Assembly: GCF_000250675.2 (NCBI RefSeq)
Contig: NC_018681.1
Coordinates: forward strand, 5,704,001-5,768,000
Source of the DNA: Nocardia brasiliensis ATCC 700358
GTDB lineage: Bacteria; Actinomycetota; Actinomycetes; Mycobacteriales; Mycobacteriaceae
DNA length: 64,000 bases
Direction: 5' to 3'
The first letter of the stretch is position 1, and each line of letters opens with the position of its first letter. The translations under genes and the position numbers were made by a program. The notes below the pieces were generated by a model, which was given only the letters and a program-made list of their open reading frames with translations, searched no databases and was not told the origin of the DNA. Shown here in pieces: positions 44,038 to 53,915 of this stretch.

Positions 44038-44789
44038 GCGTGCAGCGTTTCGCCGCCGCAGATCTCACCGCGCCGGGCACCACCGTCGAAACCTGGACAC
44101 CCTGGCTCGAGCAGTTGCCCGCGATCGACCCACTCACCCTGGTCGATACCCCGCACCTGCAGATCGTCGCACCACACCCCGACGACGAAGTCCTCGGCAC
44201 CGGGGCGCTGACCGCGCTGCTCACCGATCACGGGGTACACGCCTCGATCATCGCCGTCACCGACGGGGAAGCGTCGCACCCGAACTCGCCCACCCACTCA
44301 CCGGCCGACCTCGCCGCCCTCCGCCGGCGCGAATCCGCCGCCGCCGCAACCGAACTCGGTGTCGCCGAGGTCGTCAGCCTCGGCCTGCCCGACGGTGCGG
44401 TCACCGTCCACACGGCCCGGCTCACCGACCTGCTCACCGACCACATCCGGCCTGCTGCCACCGTGGCGATACCGCTGCACAACGACGGACATCCCGATCA
44501 CGAGGCCACCGCCCGATCCGCCTGCACCGCCGCCGCCCGCCGCGGCGCCCGGGTCCTCGAATACCCGGTGTGGATGTGGCACTGGGCCGCTCCCGCCGAT
44601 CCCGATATCGACTGGCCCCGCGCCCGGCGCCTGATCCTTCCCGAGGAGTGTGTGCGACGTAAACGGCGAGCCACCGCACTGTTCGCCTCACAGATCCACG
44701 CGTTGTCCGATCACGCCGACGACGCCGCTGTGCTGGCACCCCATATCGTGGCACGCCTGCTCACCTTAAACGAGGTTGTCTTCGTATGA
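44034..44789 (+). CDS. PIG-L family deacetylase
   Basis: A 251-residue zinc-dependent LmbE/PIG-L enzyme. The metal and catalytic motif is IVAPHPDDEVLG; a second His ligand is in HNDGHPDHEATA. These enzymes remove acetyl groups from N-acetylglucosamine-containing molecules. ATG 44034 overlaps the preceding stop; its own end overlaps the methyltransferase start by four bases. Placed after a glycosyltransferase, it probably deacetylates the sugar that the transferase attached. Confidence 0.9.
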   Translation: MSVQRFAAADLTAPGTTVETWTPWLEQLPAIDPLTLVDTPHLQIVAPHPDDEVLGTGALTALLTDHGVHASIIAVTDGEASHPNSPTHSPADLAALRRRESAAAATELGVAEVVSLGLPDGAVTVHTARLTDLLTDHIRPAATVAIPLHNDGHPDHEATARSACTAAARRGARVLEYPVWMWHWAAPADPDIDWPRARRLILPEECVRRKRRATALFASQIHALSDHADDAAVLAPHIVARLLTLNEVVFV

Positions 44790-45364
44790 ACCCGCGCAGC
44801 GACCCGGAATTCTTCGACGCCAAATATCGCGCGGATCCCGACCCCTGGAAATTCGACACCGGCTGGTACGAGATCCGCAAACGCCACCTGCTCATGGCGA
44901 TGCTGCCGCACCCTCGATATCGGGCCGCTTTCGAACCCGGATGCGCCAACGGCCACATCACCGCCGCCCTCGCACCACGCTGCGACCGAGTCCTGGCCAC
45001 CGACATCGCCCCACGCGCCGTCGAACTCGCCCGCACCCGCTGCCGCGACCAACCCCACGTCACCGTCCACCACTGGGGATTCGGCCAACCCTGGTGCTGG
45101 GGAAACGATTTCGACCTCATCGTGCTCAGCGAAATCGCCTACTACCAACCCGCGCCGACCCTGAGCGCCACGATCACCACGATGGCCGCGCACCTCTCCC
45201 CTGGCACCACCGTCGCCCTGTCGCACTGGCGTCACCCCGAACCCGACCACCACCTCGACGGCGACCACGCCACCGACCTCGTACTCGCCGCCCTACCCCA
45301 CCGCAGCGTCGCCACCTACCTCGACGACGACGTCCGCATGGAGATCCTCACCGCATCGGCGTGA
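44786..45364 (+). CDS. NodS-like SAM-dependent N-methyltransferase
   Basis: A 192-residue methyltransferase. It opens with FFDAKYRADPDPWKFDTGWY EI-type sequence, typical of NodS-like enzymes, then the SAM loop AAFEPGCANGHITAALAP (G-x-x-x-G). NodS methylates the free amino group on a chitooligosaccharide. It is the last gene of the coupled set, so it would act after the deacetylase, on the exposed amine. Details of the substrate are inference. Confidence 0.85.
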   Translation: MNPRSDPEFFDAKYRADPDPWKFDTGWYEIRKRHLLMAMLPHPRYRAAFEPGCANGHITAALAPRCDRVLATDIAPRAVELARTRCRDQPHVTVHHWGFGQPWCWGNDFDLIVLSEIAYYQPAPTLSATITTMAAHLSPGTTVALSHWRHPEPDHHLDGDHATDLVLAALPHRSVATYLDDDVRMEILTASA

Positions 45365-45615
45365 ACCACCCGACAGAGTGAGACGCCAGACGACCTTCGT
45401 CCGCCACAGCGCGCCCTGTCCGCGGCGATCACACGTGGGGAGACTCGGCGTTGCCGCGTAACATGTTGCTCGCCAGAGGGATTCGGTTCGTACCGGCGGC
45501 TCGAACCATGCCACGCGCCCTTGATGGCGGCCTGGCCGAGATCGGCGTGGATCGACATCGAAGCGCGTTGGGTACATTCGACGGCGCACGAGTGGCGCAA
45601 CCAGGGCGGGGAACC

Positions 45616-47769
45616 ATGACCGATATTGCGGACGAAGTCACCGATCAGCTCGGATCGGCTGTGGCCGAGACGATGCGGAAGGTGCGGCCGCGGATACCGG
45701 CGTCTCCGGCGGCGACGCTGGGCCGATTGCGGCTGTCGAGCGGCGAGTTCGGCGCATATGCGTTCGGCGAGAACGGGATTCGCGGTGAGCTGGCGCGGCT
45801 CGGGGAGTTGCTGCCGGAACGGATACTCGGCGCGCTCGAATTGCTGGTCGCCGAACTTGCCGTGCCGGTGGTGCCGAGCCTGGCGGCGCTGCTGCCCATG
45901 CCCGACGACGGGCAGGCCGTCATGGTCGGTCACATGATGGGCGCCGGTGCGACGACGACGGCGATCGACGAACTCGAGGCCTTCCGGCCCGGCGCGCTGG
46001 CGCTTGTCGTAGCGCTGACCGCCCGGTTGAGCGAGCACTGCGACGTTGTCGCGCAACTGCGTTCGGCTGCGGAGCGCGACAAGGGCGCCGCGCTGGACGA
46101 GGCCGCGGTCGCGGCGGCTCATGGCGCGTCCCACTTGGCGCTGGGGGTGGCGGTGGCGGCGATCGTGCTGCGCAACCTGGGGCATGGCGATGATCCGGCG
46201 ACGGTGGTCGGCGCCGCGCTGACCGCGGTGTGTCCACTGCTGCGCGCGGCCCCGATGCCGGACGCGTACGACGCCGCGCGGATCGCGAAGATCCGCACCG
46301 GGTATCTGTATCCGCGTTATTCCTCGGGCACCGTGCAGGCTCGCGACCATCGGTTCGCGCTGACCGAGTCGGACTTTCCCGACACCGCCGATTTCCGCGG
46401 CAACGGTCTGGTGGTCGTGAGTCCGGCGGGGCCGGTGGTGCGGACCGGGACCGCCGATGGCTTCGTTCATGTGACGGTCCAAGTGTTCGACAGTCCACCG
46501 GCCGAGGTCGACGCCGGCGGATGGGACGAGGTGGTCGAGGTCGCCTGGACCGCGACCCGTGGCCTGGCATCGATACTCGGTGCGCCACCGTCCCCGGGCT
46601 ATGGTGGCCACGGTTCGCTGATCGAACAGACGCCGCCGTGGCCGGGTACCTACCGGGTCCGGGTGCACGCCACCGGCCGCGACGACGCCGATGGCCGGGA
46701 GTCCTACAAGCTGACCGTGTGGCAGTCACCGGACACCGAAACGGTGGTGCACAAGCGGACCGATCGACTCGGACACCGTTTGCGCGGCGAGCCCGAACCG
46801 CTGCGCGTGGCCGAACCCGAGGACGCCTATCGCTGGGTGGCGACGACCGCGCTCGCGGACGCCGGGACGATCACCGTTGTCGCCGCGAGCGATCCCGGGA
46901 CCGTGGTGCGCGCCTTCGGCGGCGACCCGGCCGCCCCCGAGCGAATGGATGAACTCGAGGAGCGAGCGATGGAGCGTGGCGATCCGTGGATCGCGGTGGC
47001 GTCCCTCGCCGACGCGGTGCTGGCGGTGGAGTACAACGGCTATCAGGGCAGCCATGGTCCGGAGTTGCGCGCGCTCTCCCGCGGTACGCGCGCCGCGTCG
47101 CTGTACTGGAACGTCAACGGTCTGACGCGGTTGTCGTTCGCCGCCGACGGCCGGATCGTCGCGGCCTTCGAACTCGGTGAGCAGCAACACGATCGCACGC
47201 TCGAACCGATCTTGCGCGACTTGGATTTCGATGATTACCGCAACCAGATCGCCAAAGGGCTTGTCGCAGTGGAACGTTTCACCGGTAGCGCGTTCGCCGA
47301 GAGTGATCTCGTACGGGTGGAATCGGCCGGGATCGGCTTCGCCGTGCTGCCGTTGCTCGGCGAGCTCCACCCCGTGTCGCGCCGATCCGATGGATCTCGC
47401 GCCGATCGCGGGCACGGCCCGCTGGGCGCGGACACCGACCTGCTCACGGAGCTGCCCGCCGAACGCCAGCAGGCGATGGCGTGGTGGGCCGTCGGCCGAA
47501 CTGCCGAACACGTCCAATTGGCCGACGACCCCGACGTGGTCGCCTGCGTCGAGACCCGAACTCTGACAGCGGAAGCCGAACTGCGCGTCCGTCGATCGAC
47601 CGTCGGTGATCGGACGAACTACTGGTTCTGGTCCGCGCTGCACAAAGCCACCAACCCCGACCCGTTGGCCGCAGCGATCGGCGCCCTCGACGCCGCCCGC
47701 TACGCGTGGGGCCCCGCCGCCGCCGACTTCGTCGACGAAGCCCGGACCGTCCTCAGCGATCCGGGCTAG
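45616..47769 (+). CDS. Large conserved hypothetical protein (DUF6461-like region)
   Basis: A 717-residue soluble protein from ATG 45616 (MTDIADEVTDQLGSAVAETM); a longer frame to 45451 is not coding-like. The N-terminal half is helical (LGELLPERILGALELLVAEL, SEHCDVVAQLRSAAERDKGA). The middle is a beta domain with HFALTESDFPDT-like and TYRVRVHATGRDDADGRESY strands. The C-terminal third (GDPWIAVASLADAVLAVEYN GYQGSHGPELRALS) resembles DUF6461. No enzymatic motif or signal peptide is visible. The function is unknown. Confidence 0.7.
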   Translation: MTDIADEVTDQLGSAVAETMRKVRPRIPASPAATLGRLRLSSGEFGAYAFGENGIRGELARLGELLPERILGALELLVAELAVPVVPSLAALLPMPDDGQAVMVGHMMGAGATTTAIDELEAFRPGALALVVALTARLSEHCDVVAQLRSAAERDKGAALDEAAVAAAHGASHLALGVAVAAIVLRNLGHGDDPATVVGAALTAVCPLLRAAPMPDAYDAARIAKIRTGYLYPRYSSGTVQARDHRFALTESDFPDTADFRGNGLVVVSPAGPVVRTGTADGFVHVTVQVFDSPPAEVDAGGWDEVVEVAWTATRGLASILGAPPSPGYGGHGSLIEQTPPWPGTYRVRVHATGRDDADGRESYKLTVWQSPDTETVVHKRTDRLGHRLRGEPEPLRVAEPEDAYRWVATTALADAGTITVVAASDPGTVVRAFGGDPAAPERMDELEERAMERGDPWIAVASLADAVLAVEYNGYQGSHGPELRALSRGTRAASLYWNVNGLTRLSFAADGRIVAAFELGEQQHDRTLEPILRDLDFDDYRNQIAKGLVAVERFTGSAFAESDLVRVESAGIGFAVLPLLGELHPVSRRSDGSRADRGHGPLGADTDLLTELPAERQQAMAWWAVGRTAEHVQLADDPDVVACVETRTLTAEAELRVRRSTVGDRTNYWFWSALHKATNPDPLAAAIGALDAARYAWGPAAADFVDEARTVLSDPG

Positions 47770-47862
47770 CCGAGAGGATGTCCGCGCGCGGCAGACTGGA
47801 TTCTGCTCGTGTTCGGATTAGGCTGGCGTTTCCCGGTTTCGGACTGAACAGAAGGAGTTGTT

Positions 47863-48198
47863 GTGGCGCGCAAGGTGACTGTCGAACTCGTGGACGACTT
47901 CGACGGCGAATCCAAAGCCGAAGATACCGTCCGGTTCGGCATCGACGGGGTCGAGTACGAGATCGACCTGTCGGCGAAGAACGCGGAGGAGTTGCGTGCG
48001 GCGCTGGCACCGTGGACCGAGGCGGCACGCCGGGTCGGCCGGGCGCCACGGGGTAAAGAGGGCAAGGGGCGCTCGGTGCGCGATCGTGAGCAGACCGCCG
48101 CGATCCGGGAATGGGCGCGGCAGAACGGGGTCGAGGTGTCGAGCCGCGGCCGGATCGCCGCCGAGGTCGTCGCCGCCTACGAAAAAGCGGCCGCTTAG
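47863..48198 (+). CDS. lsr2: Lsr2 nucleoid-associated protein
   Basis: A 111-residue protein, the standard Lsr2 length. It has an N-terminal dimerization domain (VTVELVDDFDGESKAEDTVR) and a C-terminal DNA-binding domain with the RGR motif (SSRGRIAAEVVAAYEKA) that inserts into the AT-rich minor groove. GTG 47863 is preceded by a GAAGGAG site. Lsr2 bridges DNA and silences AT-rich, often foreign genes. It may silence the transferred regions seen here. Its end overlaps the MmyB-like regulator's end by four bases (convergent). Confidence 0.95.
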   Translation: MARKVTVELVDDFDGESKAEDTVRFGIDGVEYEIDLSAKNAEELRAALAPWTEAARRVGRAPRGKEGKGRSVRDREQTAAIREWARQNGVEVSSRGRIAAEVVAAYEKAAA

Positions 48199-49064
48199 CC
48201 CCGAGTTCGAGCCCGGGCGAACACCGGCGTCGGCCGGTGAAGCGTTGCGGTCGCTGACTCTGCGAGCTTTCGAACAGCGTCTTCAGAGTCGGCGCCCGGC
48301 TCGGGCCGGTAGATCCACAGTTGCAGCTCGGGATGATCGGGCAGGGTCAGCACGTGCTGGTGCAGCGTGAGCAGGCCCGCTACCGGATGGTGAAAGTGTT
48401 TGATGGCGCTGCCTTTTCGGTGAATATCGTGGCGAGCCCACAGCTGACGGAAGGTGTCGCTGCGTAGCGATAGTTCCCCGATCAGTTCGATCATCTGCGG
48501 CGCGTGCGGTTCGGGTCCGGCGGCAGCCCGCAGCGTCGCGACGGTGCATCGGGCGAGTTGGTCTGGATCGTCGACGAAGCGGGTTATCGCGTCGTCGAGG
48601 AAGGCCATTCGTGCCAGGTTGTCCCGCAGCGGTATTCCGTCGTAGAGGGCATCGGCGGGGCGGTTGCGGGCTGTCACCGCCAGCCAGGGGGTGACGAGCA
48701 TCGCGGGGGTGGTGATGTGCTCCAGCAGGCTGGTCCAGGCGCGCTCGACGCTCCCGAGATCCTGGTGCGTCCGCCACCCGGGCCTGCTGGGAGCGGCGAG
48801 AGCGCGGAGGTGGGTGTGGGCGTCGTAGTCGAGCTGTAGTACCCGAGCCAGCGCGTCCAGGACCTGAGTCGAGGGGTGCTTCTCGCGGCCCTGCTCGAGG
48901 TGGGTGTAGTAGTCGGTGCTGACATTGGCGAGCATGGCGACTTCTTCCCGGCGCAGGCCCGGGACCTGCCGCGCCGCACCGGGGACGAGCCCGACTTGCT
49001 CCGGGCGCGTGAGCGCGCGCCGCGCGCGCAGGAATTCGGCCAGGGCACCCGGTTTGTTCACCAC
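48195..49064 (-). CDS. XRE-type regulator with MmyB-like ligand domain
   Basis: A 289-residue regulator. The N-terminal helix-turn-helix is LRREEVAMLANVSTDYYTHL, and the C-terminal MmyB-like domain starts near residue 105 (TTPAMLVTPWLAVTARNRPA). Members of this group control a divergent oxidoreductase, and here an NmrA/SDR-like gene starts 123 bases away. They appear to bind a fatty-acid-like or other small ligand. The intergenic region likely holds the shared operator. Confidence 0.9.
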   Translation of the reverse strand: MVNKPGALAEFLRARRALTRPEQVGLVPGAARQVPGLRREEVAMLANVSTDYYTHLEQGREKHPSTQVLDALARVLQLDYDAHTHLRALAAPSRPGWRTHQDLGSVERAWTSLLEHITTPAMLVTPWLAVTARNRPADALYDGIPLRDNLARMAFLDDAITRFVDDPDQLARCTVATLRAAAGPEPHAPQMIELIGELSLRSDTFRQLWARHDIHRKGSAIKHFHHPVAGLLTLHQHVLTLPDHPELQLWIYRPEPGADSEDAVRKLAESATATLHRPTPVFARARTRG

Positions 49065-49187
49065 TCGCTCCAGAGTAAGGACGCCCGCCGTTTCAGGGTG
49101 GGTGCGTCAGCACTACCCCGCTGCCACGGACCGCTCCTACCGTCGGCGACATCGAGGGACGGCTGCGGCCGTCATGAAGGGAGACCG

Positions 49188-50090
49188 ATGTTCGTGGTGA
49201 CAGGAGCGACCGGACGCACCGGGCGGGTGGTGGTCGAGGAACTACTCCGAGCGGACCGCGCCGTGCGCGCCATCGGACGCAGTCACGAAGGGTTGGCGCC
49301 GCTGGAAGCTGTTGGCGCGCAGTCGTTCGTGGCAGATCCGACCGACCGAGCGGCACTCGCCGAAGCTTTCGACGGTGCCGACGGGGTCTATGTGATGGTG
49401 CAGCCCAATTACATCCCGGACAGCCCCGACTTCCTCGCGCATCAGCGTTCTATCGTCGACGCCATGACCGCGGCGCTCGCCGGCGCGGGAGTCGGCCGGG
49501 TCGTGACCTTGAGCAGTTGGGGCGCGGACAAACCAGCGGGCACCGGCCCGGTCGCCGGACTGCACTATCTCGAGCGGCAGATCGATACGCTCGACGCGGT
49601 AGTGACGCACCTGCGGGCCGGCTACTTCATGGAGAACCTGCTCGGTCAGCTCGAGGCCATCCGCAGCGCCGGGGTCATCTGTGCGCCGTTCGATCCCGAT
49701 GTCGCAATGCCTTTCGTCAGCACCGCCGACATCGGCCGGGCCGCCGCGCACAGCTTGCGCACCCCGACCTCCGCATCGGACGTTCTCGAGCTCCATGGTG
49801 AACGTGATCTGAGCATGGCCGAGGTCGCCGAGGTGATCGGCCGGATCGCTGATCTGCCGCACCTTCGCTACGTACAACAGTCGATCGAGGAATTCGCTGC
49901 GGCTCAACGGCGTGCCGGAGTGTCACCGAATGTCACCGGCCTCATGGTCGAGGTCGTGCACGCGATCAACTCGGGGCACACCGCGACACTGCAACCACGT
50001 TCGCCCCGCACCACCACCCCGACCAGCATCGAAACGTTCGTCACCACAACGTTTGTGCCGCAGCTTCAAGCGGCACTCGCCACCGACTGA
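49188..50090 (+). CDS. NmrA-like NAD(P)-binding oxidoreductase
   Basis: A 300-residue atypical SDR. The dinucleotide motif is VTGATGRTGRVVVEEL, followed by RAIGRSHEGL and FVADPTDRAALAEAF. It lacks a clear Tyr-Lys catalytic pair, so it may act as an NmrA-type quinone reductase or sensor. ATG 49188 has a GAAGGGAGA site upstream. It is divergent from the MmyB-like regulator, its likely controller. Confidence 0.9.
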   Translation: MFVVTGATGRTGRVVVEELLRADRAVRAIGRSHEGLAPLEAVGAQSFVADPTDRAALAEAFDGADGVYVMVQPNYIPDSPDFLAHQRSIVDAMTAALAGAGVGRVVTLSSWGADKPAGTGPVAGLHYLERQIDTLDAVVTHLRAGYFMENLLGQLEAIRSAGVICAPFDPDVAMPFVSTADIGRAAAHSLRTPTSASDVLELHGERDLSMAEVAEVIGRIADLPHLRYVQQSIEEFAAAQRRAGVSPNVTGLMVEVVHAINSGHTATLQPRSPRTTTPTSIETFVTTTFVPQLQAALATD

Positions 50091-50140
50091 GCGCCGCCGT
50101 GGCGGTAGCACTGGAGGAGGCTCACAGACGCTGTCGACCG

Positions 50141-50166
50141 TTCACAGCAGGTATCGCTGCTGTGAA
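50141..50166. repeat. Inverted repeat, operator or terminator candidate
   Basis: Perfect 10-base arms TTCACAGCAG / CTGCTGTGAA around GTATCG. It lies 50 bases after the NmrA-like stop, so it may terminate it, or serve as a regulator site. The rest of the 380-base gap 50091-50473 holds no gene. Confidence 0.5.
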
Positions 50167-50473
50167 CCGTGTAGAAAGTCTGTGGCCCGCGCCGAGGCGG
50201 TGCCGACGCCCAAGCACTCGGCTTCCCACTGCCGCAACACAACCGGTAAGAACGAACGCAGCCGCCGCGGAACCACCGGATACCAGCGTTGCTGATCGAG
50301 TCCCGCCGCGCGCCTTGCTCGATTCGTGCTTGCGGCCGCTGTCGAGACCGGTGCCGTGCGGGCGGCCGGTGGCGACCGAACTGCTCGCTGAGCTACGTTC
50401 GGTGAGCAGTTCGTTCGTTCCGAGCTGGGACGCCGCGTCGCCGACCTCGTCATGATGAGAAAGGAACTACCAC

Positions 50474-51007
50474 ATGTCCATCGAGATGGTGCCGACGGCG
50501 GCTGCGGACGATACCGCGCTGGTCGCCGAGCTGACCGACCTGGTGAATCGGGTGTACGAGGTGGCCGAAGAAGGCTTGTGGCGTGAGGGTGCCAGCCGCA
50601 CAACGACATCCGAGCTGCGGGGGTTGATCGCCGCCGGACGGATCGCCGTGGCGCGCGAGCAGGATCACCGAATCGTCGGGGCCGTCTGCATTCAGCAATT
50701 GTCCGACGACATCGGCGAATTCGGCATGCTGGTGTGCGCGCCCGAGCGACGCGGCACCGGAATCGGCCGGGCCCTGGTCGATTTCGCCGAGCGCCACTGT
50801 GTCGAGCAGGGCGCGCGGACGATGCAACTGGAACTTCTGGTGCCCCGCAACTGGACGCATCCGGTCAAGGAATTCGTGCACGGCTGGTATCAGCGCCTCG
50901 GATACGTCCTCGAGCGCAAAGGTGAGCTGGAGGAGAGCTATCCCCATCTGGTGCCGCTGCTCGCCACCCCATGCGATTTCCTCGTCTTCCACAAGCCGAT
51001 GCACTGA
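50474..51007 (+). CDS. GNAT N-acetyltransferase
   Basis: A 177-residue GNAT enzyme. The acetyl-CoA loop is ERRGTGIGRALVDFAE (the R-x-x-G-x-G/A motif). Before it are HRIVGAVCIQQLSDDIGEFG strands and afterwards GYVLERKGELEESYP. It transfers an acetyl group from acetyl-CoA to an unknown amine. ATG 50474 follows AAAGGAA. It is not clearly linked to its neighbours. Confidence 0.85.
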   Translation: MSIEMVPTAAADDTALVAELTDLVNRVYEVAEEGLWREGASRTTTSELRGLIAAGRIAVAREQDHRIVGAVCIQQLSDDIGEFGMLVCAPERRGTGIGRALVDFAERHCVEQGARTMQLELLVPRNWTHPVKEFVHGWYQRLGYVLERKGELEESYPHLVPLLATPCDFLVFHKPMH

Positions 51008-51154
51008 CTCGGCGCAGCGAGAGCAGCAACCAGATCTGGCCCCTGCATTCACCTTTCGTCCGAAACTCTGTCCCAATCGCTTGCGAGCACCGCCGCGCCC
51101 TTGCCACCATCAGATGTCGCCGTTCCGATATTGATTCGCTCGAGGAGGAACATC

Positions 51155-52150
51155 TTGAAGTATGTCAAGTTGGGCTCGACCGGCCTGGATGTGTCGCGGA
51201 TTTGCCTGGGCGCCTTGAGTTTCGGCGTGCCGGGCCACGGCGTGCACAGCTGGACCCTGGACCTCGAACAAGCACGGCCGATGATGCTGCACGCCCTGGA
51301 ATCCGGCGTGAACTTCGTGGACACCGCGAACGTCTACTCCGCCGGGACCAGCGAACAGATCGTCGGGCAGATCCTGCGCGAATACGGCCACCGGGACGAG
51401 ATCGTGCTGGCGACCAAGGTGCACGGGCGAACCCGCCCCGGCCCCAACGGCGTCGGACTGTCCCGCAAGGCGATCATGACCGAGATCGACAACAGTCTGC
51501 GCAGGCTCGGCACCGACTACGTCGACGTGTACCAGATCCACCGGTGGGACCCGGCGACGCCGATCGAAACCACCATGCAGGCGCTGCACGACGTGGTGCA
51601 GGCGGGCAAGGCGCTGCACATCGGCGCGTCGTCGATGTGGGCGTGGCAGTTCGCCAAAGCCCAGTACACCGCGGAGCGAAACGGCTGGACCCCGTTCAGC
51701 ACCATGCAGAACCACTACAACCTGATCTACCGCGAAGAAGAGCGGGAAATGCTGCCTTTGTGCGCCGACCAGGGCATCGGTGTCATCCCGTGGAGCCCAC
51801 TGGCCCGGGGTCGACTCACCAGGGAGTGGGACAGCGTCAGCGCCCGCAGCGAAACCGACGCGTTCGGCAAGACCCTCTACCGCGACACCGATCGCGAGAT
51901 CGTCGACCGGCTCGGACAATTGGCCGCGAAGCGGGAGTTGCCGATGGCGCAGCTCGCGCTGGCCTGGATGCTCGCCAAACCGACGATCACCTCCCCCATC
52001 GTCGGCGCCACCAAGATGAGTCACCTCCAAGACGCCATCGATGCCCTGGACGTAGAACTCGACGACGACGAGATCAACTACCTCGAAGAGCCGTACCAGC
52101 CGCACAGCGTCGTCGGACACCCCATCACCGAGTTGCCGGGCCAGCACTGA
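51155..52150 (+). CDS. Aldo/keto reductase
   Basis: A 331-residue NADPH-dependent aldo/keto reductase. The catalytic tetrad is visible as Asp/Tyr in FVDTANVYSAGTSE, Lys in VLATKVHG and His in YQIHRWD. TTG 51155 was chosen as the start because AGGAGG lies six bases upstream and the family begins with KYVKLGSTGLDVSRICLG; an earlier in-frame ATG at 51101 has no such site. The C-terminal NADP loop includes PIVGATKMSHLQDAID. The substrate is unknown. Confidence 0.9.
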   Translation: MKYVKLGSTGLDVSRICLGALSFGVPGHGVHSWTLDLEQARPMMLHALESGVNFVDTANVYSAGTSEQIVGQILREYGHRDEIVLATKVHGRTRPGPNGVGLSRKAIMTEIDNSLRRLGTDYVDVYQIHRWDPATPIETTMQALHDVVQAGKALHIGASSMWAWQFAKAQYTAERNGWTPFSTMQNHYNLIYREEEREMLPLCADQGIGVIPWSPLARGRLTREWDSVSARSETDAFGKTLYRDTDREIVDRLGQLAAKRELPMAQLALAWMLAKPTITSPIVGATKMSHLQDAIDALDVELDDDEINYLEEPYQPHSVVGHPITELPGQH

Positions 52151-52165
52151 GGCGCGCGTCACGGC

Positions 52166-53728
52166 TCAGCTTTCCCGTATGACCGGCTCGCTCAACGCCT
52201 TCGGGAATCGGGCCAGTAGATCGGTGAACTGGTCGGCCAATTCGCGGGCGTGTTCGGCGCTGAGCTGATCTCCGCGATAGGCCACCAGCCCGATCAGGTG
52301 CCCGTCCCGTTGCGCCATGGTCACCGTCAGGCCGAATTTGGCGTTGTCGCTGCGCAGCGTGTCGTTCAGTACCGGCGTCAGCCGGGTCCCGCCCAGCTCT
52401 GTGGCGTGGCCGTCCAGCAGGTTCATGTTCAGCGTGACGTTCACGTAGGGCGTGTGCCCGAACCGCCGGGCCGGATTCAATCGGGCGACCACGTCGTCGA
52501 ACTCGACGGCCTGGTGCTCCAGCGCACCGAGCGCCGCGCCGCGCATCCGCAGCAGCACGTCCAGCACGGTGCTGTCTGCCGTCACCCGAGAACGCAGCAC
52601 GGCGGTGTTCAGGCAGGGGCCGAGCAGCTCGACGAATCGGGGCTGATTCCGGTTCGCCGTCGGCGACCCGATGGTGACGTCGTCGCGGCCGGTCCACCGA
52701 TGCAAGGTCACCATCAGCGCGGTGGCGGCCACCATGAACCAACTGACGCCGTGCTCGGACTGCGCCGCGCGCAGCGAGTCCAAAAGACCTGTGGGCAAGG
52801 GAATCTGGAACGCGCCGTTCGGCTCCGGCGCACCCGGCGCGGGCAACGGCGTCTCCGCGGGCGCGCCCGCCAAAGTGTCTGCCCAGTAGTCCAGATCGGC
52901 GTTCCAGGTATCGCTGTCGCGCTGTGCCTCTTGGTAAGCGGCGAATTCTCGATACTGGACGACCGGACGCAGCCGTTCCGCTGCGGTGTAATGCCGGTCC
53001 AGCTCCGCGAGCAGGACGGGAATCGACTCCCCGTCGATCACCAGGTGGTGCAGGCAGAGCAGCAGCGCCTGACGGCCGGCGCCGAGCTCGCCGAGGGCGA
53101 CCCGCAGCAGCTCGCCGGACGCGAGATCGAAAGGCGTGCGCATGGCTGCGGCCTGCCAGTCCGTCATGCCTTCGGGGGCGTCGCGCAGGTCGAGCAGTTC
53201 CAGCGGCGGCACCCACGGTTCCCGCAGCCGCACGGACAACGCGAAGTCGTCTTCGACGAATCTCGTTCGCAATACCTCGTATTCGGCCACCAGTCGGCCC
53301 AGCGCGGTGCGCAGCCGGTCTGGGTCCAGCCGACCCGCTACCAGCCAGGCGAGCGGAACGTGATTGCGCACGCTCGGATCGATCAGTTCGGCCAGCCAGA
53401 TACGCCGCTGAAAAGCGGTCATCGCCAAGGGAACATCGGGGACAACGGCATCCGGCGGCGCTGCCGTGGGCGCCGCCGAACCCAGCACGTGTTCGGTGAA
53501 CTCGGCCAGCCGGGAATGCTCGAACAGCGTCCGGATCGGGATCCGCACCCCGAACTGCTCTCCTACCGCACTCAACAGTGCGCCGGCCATCACGGAATGC
53601 CCGCCCAGGGTGAAGAACGAGTCGTCCGGCTCGATTCCCTCCTTCGCCAGCACCTGCTCCCATACGGCGGCCATCCGGCGCATCGCCTCCTGGCGGTCGG
53701 ATAGCGGAATACTCGAAACGGCGTCCAT
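52166..53728 (-). CDS. NRPS carrier-condensation protein (PCP-C)
   Basis: A 520-residue two-domain protein. Residues 1-85 are a carrier domain with LGGHSV (Ser45 carries phosphopantetheine). The rest is a condensation domain with HHLVIDG at 227-233, so its active histidine pair is intact. A condensation domain behind a carrier and without adenylation must receive its acceptor from another protein. It is divergent from the adenylation-carrier gene, with which it probably cooperates. No thioesterase or docking domain is visible. Confidence 0.85.
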   Translation of the reverse strand: MDAVSSIPLSDRQEAMRRMAAVWEQVLAKEGIEPDDSFFTLGGHSVMAGALLSAVGEQFGVRIPIRTLFEHSRLAEFTEHVLGSAAPTAAPPDAVVPDVPLAMTAFQRRIWLAELIDPSVRNHVPLAWLVAGRLDPDRLRTALGRLVAEYEVLRTRFVEDDFALSVRLREPWVPPLELLDLRDAPEGMTDWQAAAMRTPFDLASGELLRVALGELGAGRQALLLCLHHLVIDGESIPVLLAELDRHYTAAERLRPVVQYREFAAYQEAQRDSDTWNADLDYWADTLAGAPAETPLPAPGAPEPNGAFQIPLPTGLLDSLRAAQSEHGVSWFMVAATALMVTLHRWTGRDDVTIGSPTANRNQPRFVELLGPCLNTAVLRSRVTADSTVLDVLLRMRGAALGALEHQAVEFDDVVARLNPARRFGHTPYVNVTLNMNLLDGHATELGGTRLTPVLNDTLRSDNAKFGLTVTMAQRDGHLIGLVAYRGDQLSAEHARELADQFTDLLARFPKALSEPVIRES

Positions 53729-53915
53729 GAGCGTCGCGTCTCCTCGTCTCGCGGCCTGCGAGAGCCGCGGTGCGGTCCTGCGGTCATCCGAGGAATTTCC
53801 TCACGTTCAGTTATGCCAGTCCGAGGCGCTCGGCCGTCCCTGACGTTCGACAGGATGACTCGGCCCACCGGCCCGTGATCGGATTGAGGCTCGGTAATCA
53901 ATCCACCCGCGGGGG

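Noticed and set aside
52250..53704. 484-residue plus-strand frame opposite the PCP-C gene
   Set aside because: Its residues (Gln/Arg/Val-rich, no motif) are an antisense shadow; the minus strand has intact carrier and condensation motifs.
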